A stretch of DNA of 18,097 nucleotides from an uncultured Oscillospiraceae bacterium (GCA_947630345.1 CANRHF010000017.1:1-18097), one strand, 5' to 3'. Positions 1-7,481 are shown, counted from the first letter of the stretch. A program made the numbers and translations. The notes: generated by a model from the letters alone, not told the origin.

Positions 1-37
1 TCCTACCCCCGTCGAAACCAGTACGCCCCCCTATTCC

Positions 38-574
38 TCAAAAGCGGCCGTAGGGATCCGGCAGCTTATTGGGCTCGGGATAGTCTTCGCCATGGGTGTC
101 CACGGTAACGGAAGCAATCTTCTGGGGCTCCAGAGGGCGGTCGGAACGGTCCGTCCGAACCGAGGCGATGGCGTCCACCACCTCCATGCCGCCGGTCACC
201 TTGCCGAAGGCGGCATACTGGCCGTCCAAGTGCTTGGCGTCGTCGTGCATGATGAAGAACTGGCTCCCCGCCGAGTTCATGGACTGGCTCCTGGCCATAG
301 ACAGCACGCCCCGCTTGTGCCGCAGGTCATTTTTGACCCCGTTGTAGAAAAATTCGCCCTTGATGCAGTACCCTGGGCCGCCCATGCCGGTGCCCTCGGG
401 GCAGCCGCCCTGGATCATGAAGCCGGGGATCACCCGGTGGAAGATCAGGCCGTTGTAAAAGCCCTTGTTTGCCAGGGAAATAAAATTGTAAACGCTCTGG
501 GGCGCCTTGTCCGGGTACAGCTCGCCTGTGATGACGCCGCCGTTTTCCATGGTAATGGTGAATGTGGGATTCAT
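38..574 (-). CDS. Cyclophilin-type peptidyl-prolyl cis-trans isomerase
   Basis: A 178-residue single-domain cyclophilin, which catalyses cis-trans isomerisation of peptide bonds before proline. The active-site stretch FHRVIPGFMIQGG (H46, R47, F52, Q55) is intact, as are SAGSQFFI and HLDGQYAAFGKV. The tryptophan that binds cyclosporin in eukaryotic cyclophilins (WLDG) is a histidine here (HLDG), so drug binding is probably weak. There is no signal peptide, so it should be cytosolic. The start ATG lies one base after the smpB stop, and its ribosome-binding site (AAGGAG) lies inside the last codons of smpB, so the two genes are very likely co-transcribed and coupled. No terminator is visible in the 37 bases downstream before the window edge. 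Family assignment is secure; the client proteins are unknown. Confidence 0.95.
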   Translation of the reverse strand: MNPTFTITMENGGVITGELYPDKAPQSVYNFISLANKGFYNGLIFHRVIPGFMIQGGCPEGTGMGGPGYCIKGEFFYNGVKNDLRHKRGVLSMARSQSMNSAGSQFFIMHDDAKHLDGQYAAFGKVTGGMEVVDAIASVRTDRSDRPLEPQKIASVTVDTHGEDYPEPNKLPDPYGRF

Positions 575-575
575 A

Positions 576-1046
576 TCAATATCGCTCCTTCATGGCCCGC
601 TGGATCTGGCGCTGGGCGTCCTTTTCCGCGGCGGCCTGTCTCTTGTCATAGAGTTTTTTGCCCTTGCACAGCCCCAGGTTGACCTTCACCCGGCTGCCCT
701 TGAAATACACGGACAGGGGGATCAGGGCGTAGCCCTCCTGCTTGACCTTGCCGTAGAGCCGCATAATTTCCCGCTTGTGGAGCAGCAGACGGCGGGGACG
801 GGTGGGGTCCCGGTTGAAGATGTTCCCCTGCTCATAGGGGGAGATGTGCATCTGGTTGACCAGCATTTCCCCGTTTTTCACGCCGCACCAGGCGTCCTTC
901 AGATTCAGCGCCCCATGGCGGATGGACTTGACCTCGGTGCCGCATAACTCGATGCCCGCCTCCAGCTCCTCCTCCACAAAATACTCGTGGTAGGCCTCCC
1001 GGTTCCGGGCCATGACCTTGACGCGTTCCTTTTCCGTCTGCGGCAC
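576..1046 (-). CDS. smpB: SsrA-binding protein SmpB (trans-translation)
   Basis: SmpB binds tmRNA and delivers it to stalled ribosomes. The 156-residue length equals the Bacillus protein, and conserved stretches are present: EAGIELCGTEVKSIR, NLKDAW, HISPYEQGN, LLLHKREI, GKGKKLYDKR and a basic C-terminal tail. The chosen start is GTG; the N-terminus MPQTEK resembles the usual short MP-leader of the family. The only purine-rich sequence (AAAGGGGG) runs directly into that GTG with no spacer, so initiation at the ATG at 1013 (MARNREAYHEY) is a real alternative. A promoter lies just upstream, within the end of the HAD gene. The tmRNA gene itself is not in this window. Confidence 0.95.
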   Translation of the reverse strand: MPQTEKERVKVMARNREAYHEYFVEEELEAGIELCGTEVKSIRHGALNLKDAWCGVKNGEMLVNQMHISPYEQGNIFNRDPTRPRRLLLHKREIMRLYGKVKQEGYALIPLSVYFKGSRVKVNLGLCKGKKLYDKRQAAAEKDAQRQIQRAMKERY

Positions 1047-1061
1047 CCCCTTTGCGTTTGC

Positions 1062-1754
1062 CTAGCTATTTTGTATTATACCACGACTGTCAAGGCCGTC
1101 AAACAGGAATTTTTCCAAGGCCTCCGTACTGCGGAAGGAAAAATCGCAGGATCCCTCCATCTGCCGGAGAATTTCCTGGCAGTCCAGCCGGCCCCAGGCG
1201 GCGAAGGCGATCTCTACTCCTGCGGCCCGGGCCATCTGGCAGCCGGGCAGCAGATCGTCCACCACCAGCAGCGCCTCAGGGGGCAGCGTAAAGCGCCGCA
1301 TGAGGTCTTCCAGCGGGAAGGGGCTGGGCTTCCGCTGCTCCGGCGGAACGTCCCAGCCGTAGATGGCGTCGGGGGTAATCCCGAAGCGGCTTTGATAGAG
1401 TCGGAGAATGTTGTCGCTGGAGGAGTGGGACACCACGCACACCAGTCCTCCAGCCTCCTTCTGCCGCCGGATGACTCGGTCGATCCCGGGAAAGGGCTCC
1501 GGCATATGGGTGCGGACATATTCCTGCCAGCCCCGAAATTCCTCGGCCAGCTCCTCGTCGGTAAAGCCGAAACGCTCCCGGCACATCCCGGAAAATCCCG
1601 GGGAAAAACAGCCCTGGGTGTACTCCGCCAGGGTGATAGACGCCCCGGGGCGGAACTGGTCCAAAATGTAGCAGAAATAGGGATAGTTGACCGTGGCCTC
1701 GCTCTGGACCACCGTATCGTCGTAATCCAGCACCAGGCAGGGATATTTCAGCAT
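1062..1754 (-). CDS. HAD-superfamily hydrolase (phosphatase-like)
   Basis: A 230-residue haloacid-dehalogenase-type hydrolase of the phosphoglycolate-phosphatase/beta-phosphoglucomutase-like class. Motif I is LDYDDTVV near residue 10 (nucleophile and acid/base aspartates), motif II is the serine of VSHSSSD, motif III is the lysine of RKPSPFP and motif IV is VVDDLLPG. A helical cap of about 80 residues follows motif I. The frame is open further upstream, but the ATG at 1754 is preceded by AAAGAGG and starts just before motif I, so I use it. It is divergent from the dinB operon and may read through into smpB, 15 bases after its stop. The substrate cannot be read from sequence. Confidence 0.88.
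   Translation of the reverse strand: MLKYPCLVLDYDDTVVQSEATVNYPYFCYILDQFRPGASITLAEYTQGCFSPGFSGMCRERFGFTDEELAEEFRGWQEYVRTHMPEPFPGIDRVIRRQKEAGGLVCVVSHSSSDNILRLYQSRFGITPDAIYGWDVPPEQRKPSPFPLEDLMRRFTLPPEALLVVDDLLPGCQMARAAGVEIAFAAWGRLDCQEILRQMEGSCDFSFRSTEALEKFLFDGLDSRGIIQNS
1075..1102 (-). promoter_or_regulatory. Sigma-A promoter for smpB
   Basis: On the minus strand, TTGACG (1097-1102) is followed 16 bases later by TATAAT (1075-1080), which is preceded by TG one base away, an extended -10. The element sits inside the last codons of the HAD hydrolase gene, about 30 bases before the smpB start. It should fire smpB and the isomerase independently of the HAD gene. Confidence 0.7.
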
Positions 1755-1788
1755 AGCAGCGCCCTCTTTCTCTTGGCACGTTTTTCTT

Positions 1789-1817
1789 ATTATAGCAGAT
1801 CGACGCCGGGAGAACAA
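1789..1817 (-). promoter_or_regulatory. Promoter for the HAD hydrolase gene
   Basis: On the minus strand, TATAAT (1789-1794) is preceded by TGC, forming an extended -10. A weak -35, TTGTTC (1812-1817), lies 17 bases upstream. It points toward the ATG at 1754 and is separate from the divergent dinB-operon promoter. Confidence 0.6.
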
Positions 1818-1831
1818 CCAAAATTTTCTGC

Positions 1832-1860
1832 TTGACGATATCGAACAAATGCGCTATAAT
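1832..1860 (+). promoter_or_regulatory. Sigma-A promoter of dinB operon with LexA-like half-site
   Basis: TTGACG (1832-1837) is separated by 17 bases from TATAAT (1855-1860), close to the ideal housekeeping promoter. Between the boxes, CGAACAAATG (1842-1851) matches the first ten positions of the Gram-positive LexA consensus CGAACRNRYGTTYC, while the right half (CGCT) is poor. Transcription should start near 1867, leaving a leader of only about 17 bases before the ATG at 1884. SOS control is a hypothesis based on this site and on the dinB gene downstream. Confidence 0.75.
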
Positions 1861-1883
1861 ATTCCCGTCAGGAGGCGAAGAGC

Positions 1884-2153
1884 ATGGACAGTGCCGTTTG
1901 CCCCGTGGATGTGATCTGCCTGTGCGCCGCCGACGGGACCCTCCGCCCCCTCCGGCTCCAGCTGGAGGATGGGCAGCACAATCTGCGGCGGGTGGATATT
2001 CAGGAGATCGTCAGCGTCAAGCCGGTGCAGTATGTGGGCATTGAGGCCCAGATCTTTCTCTGCCGGGCCTTCCGGGAGGGGCGGGAGCAGCTCTTTGAGC
2101 TGCGCTATCTTATCCGTTCCCACGCCTGGCAGCTGCTCCGGTGGATCTGCTAG
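1884..2153 (+). CDS. Small conserved-type protein of unknown function, coupled to dinB
   Basis: An 89-residue protein I do not recognise. It has a perfect AGGAGG ribosome-binding site (1870-1875) with an 8-base spacer and is the first gene after a strong promoter, so it is very likely real. It carries no signal peptide or transmembrane segment. The middle looks like alternating beta strands (RPLRLQL, IVSVKPVQYVG, IFLCRA, LFELRYL) ending in an aromatic-rich tail (HAWQLLRWIC), perhaps a small beta-barrel. Its stop codon TAG overlaps the AGGAGG that serves dinB, so the two are translationally coupled. The context suggests an accessory role with the Y-family polymerase. I infer nothing more specific. 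Confidence 0.8.
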   Translation: MDSAVCPVDVICLCAADGTLRPLRLQLEDGQHNLRRVDIQEIVSVKPVQYVGIEAQIFLCRAFREGREQLFELRYLIRSHAWQLLRWIC

Positions 2154-2162
2154 GAGGAAAAA

Positions 2163-3443
2163 ATGGAGCGGGTCATTTTTCATGTGGACGCCAACTCGGC
2201 GTTTTTAAGCTGGACCGCCGCCTATCGGGTGAAGATCCTGGGCGAGAAGGAGGATCTGCGGGAGGTCCCATCGGTGGTGGCGGGAGACAAGGCCTCCCGC
2301 CACAGCATCATTCTGGCCAAAAGCGTCCCGGCGAAAAAATTCGGCATTCAGACCGGGGAGCCTCTTTTTCAGGCCCTGGAAAAGTGCCCCCATTTAAAGG
2401 TGGTTCCGCCGGACTATCATCTGTACGTCCAGGCTTCCCGCCATTTTGTCGCCCTGCTGCGGACGTTTTCGCCGGTAGTGGAGCAGTACTCCATCGACGA
2501 GGCCTGGGTGGACATGACCGGCACCCAGCGGCTCTTTGGGCCGCCCCGGACGGCGGCGGAGATCCTGCGCCGCCGGGTATGGGAGGAGCTGGGCTTTACC
2601 GTGAACGTGGGCGTCTCCTCCAACAAACTGCTGGCAAAAATTGCCGGGGATTTTGAAAAGCCCAACCGGGTCCACACCCTGTTCCCCGAGGAGATCCCGG
2701 AAAAATTCTGGCCGCTGGAGGTGCGAAAGCTGTTTTTGGTGGGCAGCGCCACAGAGCGGAAGCTCCAAAGGATCGGCATTCGGACCATTGGGGACCTGGC
2801 AGCCGCCGACCCCAGTATGCTGCGCCGCCATCTGGGCAAGCCCGGCGAGACCCTCTGGCACTTTGCCAACGGCCGGGGTGCCGAGTCCCTGACCCCCGTT
2901 GCCCCGGAAAACAAGGGCTACGGCAACTCCGTCACCACGCCCCGGGATGTGACAACCCGGGAGGAGGCCCACCGGGTACTGCTGAGTCTGTGCGAGACCG
3001 TGGCCATGCGCCTGCGCCGGGACGGAAAGAACGGGCGGTGTATCGCCGTTCACCTGCGGACGGCGGATTTTGGCCACTTTTCCCATCAGGCCCAAATGGA
3101 AAGCGCCACCAACGGCACCCAGGCCCTCTACCGGGCCGCCTGTCAGGTGCTCGACGAAGCCTGGGACACGTTCACCCCTCTCCGGCAGCTGGGGGTGCAG
3201 GTCACCCGGCTGTCTGACGAACCCTATCAGCAGTTCGACCTGTTCTCCGGCCTCTCCCCTGCCCAGCAGGAGAAGCGGCTGCGGCTGGACGAGGCCATCG
3301 ACGCCCTCCGAGACCGGTACGGGGAGGATATCATCCGCCGGGCCCAGTTTACTGGGAACGCCGCCGGTCATATGGCCGGCGGATTGAGCCGGGAGCGCCG
3401 CACCGGCGTCACCAAACCGGTGCCCCAGGAATTTTCGGTTTGA
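2163..3443 (+). CDS. dinB: Y-family DNA polymerase IV (translesion synthesis)
   Basis: A 426-residue DinB/UmuC-family polymerase that copies damaged DNA with low fidelity. The palm carries HVDANSAFLSW at residues 7-17 (metal-binding D9) and YSIDEAWVDMT at 109-119 (catalytic D112, E113). A helix-hairpin-helix thumb region (ERKLQRIGIRTIGDLAAAD) lies near residues 195-215 and the little-finger domain follows. QFDLF at 357-361 fits the sliding-clamp-binding motif of Pol IV. It is somewhat longer than the common 350-400 residues because of a basic tail (GLSRERRTGVTKPVP). The ribosome-binding site AGGAGG overlaps the stop of the upstream small gene. The stop codon overlaps the -35 box of the next promoter. 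Confidence 0.95.
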   Translation: MERVIFHVDANSAFLSWTAAYRVKILGEKEDLREVPSVVAGDKASRHSIILAKSVPAKKFGIQTGEPLFQALEKCPHLKVVPPDYHLYVQASRHFVALLRTFSPVVEQYSIDEAWVDMTGTQRLFGPPRTAAEILRRRVWEELGFTVNVGVSSNKLLAKIAGDFEKPNRVHTLFPEEIPEKFWPLEVRKLFLVGSATERKLQRIGIRTIGDLAAADPSMLRRHLGKPGETLWHFANGRGAESLTPVAPENKGYGNSVTTPRDVTTREEAHRVLLSLCETVAMRLRRDGKNGRCIAVHLRTADFGHFSHQAQMESATNGTQALYRAACQVLDEAWDTFTPLRQLGVQVTRLSDEPYQQFDLFSGLSPAQQEKRLRLDEAIDALRDRYGEDIIRRAQFTGNAAGHMAGGLSRERRTGVTKPVPQEFSV

Positions 3444-3468
3444 CAACGCCGCCCCCGGAGCCTATAAT
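3440..3468 (+). promoter_or_regulatory. Full-consensus sigma-A promoter for the Nudix-ADPRH pair
   Basis: TTGACA (3440-3445) and TATAAT (3463-3468) are separated by exactly 17 bases, matching the consensus at all twelve positions. The -35 box overlaps the TGA stop of dinB (3441-3443). Transcription would start near 3475, upstream of AAAGGAGG and the ATG at 3506. It should give strong expression uncoupled from dinB. Confidence 0.85.
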
Positions 3469-3505
3469 GGTAGAAAATCCTTCCATTGCCAAAGGAGGCG
3501 CAGCC

Positions 3506-3970
3506 ATGCAGATCGTCCAATTCTATCGGGGGGACCCCAACGCGCCCAAGCCCACCCGGGGCGCCCATCTGGGGGCCAACGCCGTCATCACCTGGGATGA
3601 CCGCATTCTGCTGGAAAAGCGGTGGGACTGCGGCGCCTGGGGCCTGCCCGGCGGCGGCGTCAAGGCCCATGAGACCGAGGAGGAGGCCATGATCCGGGAG
3701 CTCTACGAGGAGCTGGGCCTGCGGGTCCGGCCTCAAAGCCTAAAGCGGCTGAAGGTCTACGGCGAGCCGGGGCGGATCGCTGCCTACCGGGACGGCAGCG
3801 TTTGGCGGATGGTGGTGGTAGCCTTCGGACTGGAGTTGGAGGCGGAGCCCGCCCTTACCATCAGCCGGGAGTCCCGGCAGCTGGCCTTTTTTACCCGGGA
3901 GGAGGCACGGGCGCTGGACATTGTGATCACCCACCGGGACATTGTGGAGGACTGGTTCCTAAACCGCTGA
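3506..3970 (+). CDS. Nudix hydrolase, possibly ADP-ribose pyrophosphatase
   Basis: A 154-residue Nudix hydrolase that would cleave a nucleoside diphosphate linked to another group. The Nudix box fits GX5EX7REUXEEXGU exactly at residues 50-72 (G50, E56, R64, E65, E68, E69, G71). A proline 16 residues after the box (P88, in VYGEPGR) recalls the feature described for the ADP-ribose pyrophosphatase subgroup, so that activity is a reasonable guess, though MutT-like activity is not excluded. The ATG at 3506 is chosen because AAAGGAGG (3491-3498) precedes it; the longer open frame begins before the promoter's -10 box. The ADP-ribosylglycohydrolase gene follows after 19 bases, so the two probably form one transcript. 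Confidence 0.9.
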   Translation: MQIVQFYRGDPNAPKPTRGAHLGANAVITWDDRILLEKRWDCGAWGLPGGGVKAHETEEEAMIRELYEELGLRVRPQSLKRLKVYGEPGRIAAYRDGSVWRMVVVAFGLELEAEPALTISRESRQLAFFTREEARALDIVITHRDIVEDWFLNR

Positions 3971-3989
3971 TACAGAGAGGAGCATGGTC

Positions 3990-5096
3990 ATGCGGGACAT
4001 CAATAAATTTAAAGGATGCCTGATCGGCGGCGCGGCCGGAGACGCCCTTGGATACGCAGTCGAATTTTCGCTCGCTTCATCCATATTCCAAAAGTATGGT
4101 GAAAACGGCATCACGGAATATGACTTGAATCACGGCGTCGCCGAAATATCCGACGATACGCAGATGACGCTTTTCACCGCCACCGGACTGTTGCTTGGGA
4201 CCACCAGGGGGATGACCCGGGGCATCAATGGCGACTACGCCGGCTATATCGCCTACAGCTACCGGGATTGGTATCGGACGCAGACCGAAACGTATCCGCT
4301 GCCGGAGGATGGGCACTATTCCTGGCTTGTCAATCTCCCGGAGATGTTCAGCTGCAGAGCGCCGGGGATCACCTGCATGTCCGCCCTGGGGCACGGCGGG
4401 AACGGAACCATGGAAAACCCGCTGAATCACAGCAAGGGCTGCGGCGGGATCATGCGGGTCGCGCCGGTGGGCCTGTATTTTTGCGATACACGGCACAAGC
4501 CGGAAGAGATCGACCAAATCGGGGCCGCTGCCGCGGCGCTGACCCACGGGCATGAGCTTGGGTATATTCCGGCCGCCATGCTCACCCATATCATTTTGAA
4601 AATTGCCGAAAACGGCGACAGCATCCTGTCCGCCGTCAAAGACGCCATGCTCGCCATGCCGACCCTCTTTCCAAAGGCGGAGCATATGGAAGCGCTTTTG
4701 GCCCTCATTCAGAAAGCCATCGATCTTTCGGCGGAAAATCTTGACGATCTGGACGCGATCCGGCAGCTGGGAGAAGGCTGGGTGGCGGAGGAGACTCTGG
4801 CGATTGCCGTGTACTGCGCGCTGAAATACGCAAATGACTTTGAGCGGGGCATCATCGCCGCCGTGAACCACGACGGCGACAGCGACTCCACCGGCGCGGT
4901 GGCGGGAAATATCTTAGGCGCCGCTCTCGGCCTGGACGCCATTCCGCGAAAATTCACGAGTCAGCTGGAATTAAAGGATGTGATCCTGGAGATCGCGGAA
5001 GATCTTCACCACGGCGGCCGGATCACCGAATACGGCGCCTGGGACGATCGGTGGGCAAGCAAATATCTTGCCATAACCTACCGGCCGAAGGCGTAA
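3990..5096 (+). CDS. ADP-ribosylglycohydrolase family protein (DraG-like)
   Basis: A 368-residue member of the ADP-ribosylglycohydrolase/DraG fold, which removes ADP-ribose from proteins or other acceptors using two metal ions. Conserved elements are GCLIGGAAGDALG at residues 9-21, the metal-binding SDDTQMT at 54-60, and GDSDSTGAVAGN near 296-307 with D297 and D299. ATGs occur at 3984 and 3990; I choose 3990 because GAGAGGAG (3975-3982) then has a 7-base spacer rather than 1. Codon use differs sharply from its neighbour: 14 of 23 glutamates are GAA here, against 1 of 16 in the Nudix gene, suggesting a separate origin. No ADP-ribosyltransferase or nitrogenase gene is nearby, so the natural target is unknown. 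Confidence 0.92.
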   Translation: MRDINKFKGCLIGGAAGDALGYAVEFSLASSIFQKYGENGITEYDLNHGVAEISDDTQMTLFTATGLLLGTTRGMTRGINGDYAGYIAYSYRDWYRTQTETYPLPEDGHYSWLVNLPEMFSCRAPGITCMSALGHGGNGTMENPLNHSKGCGGIMRVAPVGLYFCDTRHKPEEIDQIGAAAAALTHGHELGYIPAAMLTHIILKIAENGDSILSAVKDAMLAMPTLFPKAEHMEALLALIQKAIDLSAENLDDLDAIRQLGEGWVAEETLAIAVYCALKYANDFERGIIAAVNHDGDSDSTGAVAGNILGAALGLDAIPRKFTSQLELKDVILEIAEDLHHGGRITEYGAWDDRWASKYLAITYRPKA

Positions 5097-5142
5097 GAAC
5101 CCTCGCCGGCGTACAGCCGTGTATTTTCCCGTACCTTCCAAC

Positions 5143-5193
5143 AAAAAAGGGCTTCCGAAGTCGCGCTTGACCTCGAAAGCCCCTTATTTTTTT
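5143..5193. terminator. Bidirectional intrinsic terminator
   Basis: GGGCTT-C-CGA (from 5149) pairs with TCG-A-AAGCCC (ending at 5182), a nine-pair stem with one mismatch. It is flanked by a run of A on the left and TTATTTTTTT on the right. It lies between the converging ADP-ribosylglycohydrolase (plus) and clpE (minus) genes and can stop transcription from both sides. Confidence 0.85.
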
Positions 5194-5198
5194 GCCTT

Positions 5199-7481
5199 TT
5201 ACGCCGCCGTGATGGTGATCTCGCCGTTTTCGGCCTTGGCGGTGATTGTCTGGATGGGTGTCTGGAAGGAGTCGATAATTTTCTGGGAAATGGGGTCCTC
5301 CAGCTCCCGCTGGATGGTCCGCCGCAGATTCCGGGCGCCGTAGGTGACGGAGTAGGCCTTCTTCACCAGGGCGGCGGGCACGGAATCGTCCCAGGTCAGC
5401 TCCAGGCCCCGGTTTTCCAGACTCTCCTTCAGCTCCCGGAGCATGATGTCGGCAATGCCCAGGAAATGCTCCTCCGACAGGTGGTTGAAGGTCACGATCT
5501 CGTCCACCCGGTTCAGAAACTCCGGCCGAAGGAAGTCCCGCAGGGCCTGCATGGTCTTCTCCTGGGTCTGCTCCCGATCGGTCCGGCCAAAGCCCAGGCC
5601 CCCTACCCTGCCCTCGGAGCCGGCGTTGGAGGTCATGACGATGATGGTGTTCTCAAAGTTCACCACCCGGCCCTGGGCGTCGGTGATCCGGCCGTCGTCC
5701 AGCACCTGCAGAAGGATGTTCAGCACGTCAGGATGGGCCTTTTCGATCTCATCAAAAAGCACCACACTGTAGGGCCGGCGGCGGATCTTCTCCGTGAGCT
5801 GCCCAGCCTCGTCATAGCCCACATAGCCCGGCGGGGAGCCGATGAGCTTAGAGACGGTGTGCTTTTCCATATATTCCGACATATCCAGCCGAATCAGGGA
5901 ATCCACAGAGTCGAACAGGTCGCTGGCCAGGCACTTCACCAGCTCGGTCTTGCCCACGCCGGTGGGGCCCACAAAAATGAAGGACACCGGCTTCTTCTTC
6001 GGGGAAATGCCCACCCGGTTCCGGCGAATGGCCCGGGCCACCGCCTCCACCGCCTGATCCTGGCCCACGATATGCTCCTTCAACCGGTCTGCCAGCCCCT
6101 GGAGCTGCTCATATTCCTGGGCCTTGATCTTGCTGGCGGGAATTTTGGTCCACAGCTCGATGATCCGGGCCAGGTTCTCCATGGTAACAGGGGGCGGCGG
6201 CACCTGGGACAGCTTTTCGATCTGATCGGAAAGCTGGTAGAGCCGGCTGCGGATGGTGGCCAGCCGCTCATACTGCTGGTTCTGGGTGTCCTCGCTGAGC
6301 ATTTTCAGCTCCAACTCATAGTCGTCCCGCTCCTTTTTCAGCTCCGCCAGCTGGGACAGCTCCTTGGAACGGAGGTTCACATCGGAGCAGGCCTCGTCCA
6401 GCAGGTCGATGGCCTTGTCCGGTAAAAACCGGTCGGTGATATACCGCTCGGAGAGAATGACGCACTGCCGGGCGATCTCCGGGGAGATGGAGACCCCGTG
6501 GAACTCGGCGTAGCTCTTGGCGATGCCCTGCATGATCTGGCAGGCCTCCTCGATGGTGGGCTCCGCCACGGTGACCGGCTGGAACCGGCGCTCCAGGGCG
6601 GCGTCCTTCTCGATATACCGGCGGTACTCGTTGAAGGTCGTGGCGCCAATGACCTGGATCTCCCCCCGGGAGAGGGCGGGCTTCAAAATATTGGCGGCGT
6701 TCATGGAGCCCTCGGCGTCCCCGGCACCCACCAGATTGTGGACCTCGTCAATGACCAGGATGATGTTGCCGCACTCCTTGATCTCCCCGATCAGGCTCTT
6801 CATCCGGCTCTCAAACTGGCCCCGGAACTGGGTGCCCGCCACCAGGGCGGTCAGGTCCAGGAGGAAAACCTCCTTGTCCCGCAGCTTGTAGGGCACGTCC
6901 CCGGCGGCAATCCGCTGGGCCAGGCCCTCGGCGATGGCGGTCTTGCCCACGCCGGGCTCACCGATGAGGCAGGGGTTGTTTTTCTGCCGGCGGTTGAGGA
7001 TCTGGATGACCCGCTCGGTCTCCACCTCCCGGCCAATGACCCGGTCCAGCTTCCCGGCCTTGGCCCGGCCCGTCAGATCCATGCAGTAGGTGTCCAGAAA
7101 TTTATGGCGCTTGGAGCGCTTGGACTCCTCCTGGGGCGGCGGGTCCTTCCTGGGGACCGGCTTGCCGGGCTGCTCCTTGCCGCCGGGACCGCCGAAGAGC
7201 TGATTGAGCAGGGGGAATGTGGCGGTCTGGCTTTCGGCCACATCGTCGTCCTCCTCCTGATCCTCCTTCTGGCCGAACATACTGCTCATCTCATCGCTGA
7301 GAGTGTCCAGATCCTCGTCGGAAATGCCCATCTGCTTCACCGCCGCGTCGATCTGGGGGATCCCCAGGCTCCGGGCGCACTTGAGGCAATACCCTTCGTT
7401 CATGGTCACGCCGTTCTCCACCTTGGTGACGAAAACCACGGCGATGTTCTTTCTGCATTTGCTGCACATTTTAGGCTGCAT
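5199..7481 (-). CDS. clpE: ClpE-like ATP-dependent Clp protease ATP-binding subunit
   Basis: A 760-residue HSP100 AAA+ unfoldase that feeds proteins to ClpP. It opens with a zinc finger (C6, C9, C32, C35) in place of the Clp N-repeat domain, as in ClpE. An acidic and then a Pro/Lys-rich linker follows. The first ATPase module has Walker A GEPGVGKT (174-181) and Walker B VIDEVHNL (243-250). A short coiled-coil middle domain (about 375-425) precedes the second module, with GPTGVGKT (505-512) and VLFDEIEKAH (574-583). LGF at 629-631 fits the ClpP-docking tripeptide. The ATG at 7481 has AAAGGAGG in front; the upstream extension of the frame is not needed. No clpP, ctsR or mcsB is adjacent, and I found no CtsR or CIRCE operator. 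Confidence 0.93.
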   Translation of the reverse strand: MQPKMCSKCRKNIAVVFVTKVENGVTMNEGYCLKCARSLGIPQIDAAVKQMGISDEDLDTLSDEMSSMFGQKEDQEEDDDVAESQTATFPLLNQLFGGPGGKEQPGKPVPRKDPPPQEESKRSKRHKFLDTYCMDLTGRAKAGKLDRVIGREVETERVIQILNRRQKNNPCLIGEPGVGKTAIAEGLAQRIAAGDVPYKLRDKEVFLLDLTALVAGTQFRGQFESRMKSLIGEIKECGNIILVIDEVHNLVGAGDAEGSMNAANILKPALSRGEIQVIGATTFNEYRRYIEKDAALERRFQPVTVAEPTIEEACQIMQGIAKSYAEFHGVSISPEIARQCVILSERYITDRFLPDKAIDLLDEACSDVNLRSKELSQLAELKKERDDYELELKMLSEDTQNQQYERLATIRSRLYQLSDQIEKLSQVPPPPVTMENLARIIELWTKIPASKIKAQEYEQLQGLADRLKEHIVGQDQAVEAVARAIRRNRVGISPKKKPVSFIFVGPTGVGKTELVKCLASDLFDSVDSLIRLDMSEYMEKHTVSKLIGSPPGYVGYDEAGQLTEKIRRRPYSVVLFDEIEKAHPDVLNILLQVLDDGRITDAQGRVVNFENTIIVMTSNAGSEGRVGGLGFGRTDREQTQEKTMQALRDFLRPEFLNRVDEIVTFNHLSEEHFLGIADIMLRELKESLENRGLELTWDDSVPAALVKKAYSVTYGARNLRRTIQRELEDPISQKIIDSFQTPIQTITAKAENGEITITAA

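Noticed and set aside
1..37. A terminator or gene end downstream of the cyclophilin
   Set aside because: The 37 bases show no hairpin with a T-run on the minus strand and no supported coding frame.
1088..1093. TTGACA on the minus strand as the -35 for smpB
   Set aside because: It lies only 7 bases from the TATAAT. TTGACG at 1097-1102 has a workable 16-base spacer.
3506..5096. The Nudix/ADP-ribosylglycohydrolase pair as a toxin-antitoxin or anti-phage system
   Set aside because: No ADP-ribosyltransferase toxin, macrodomain or other effector is nearby, and the surroundings are housekeeping genes.
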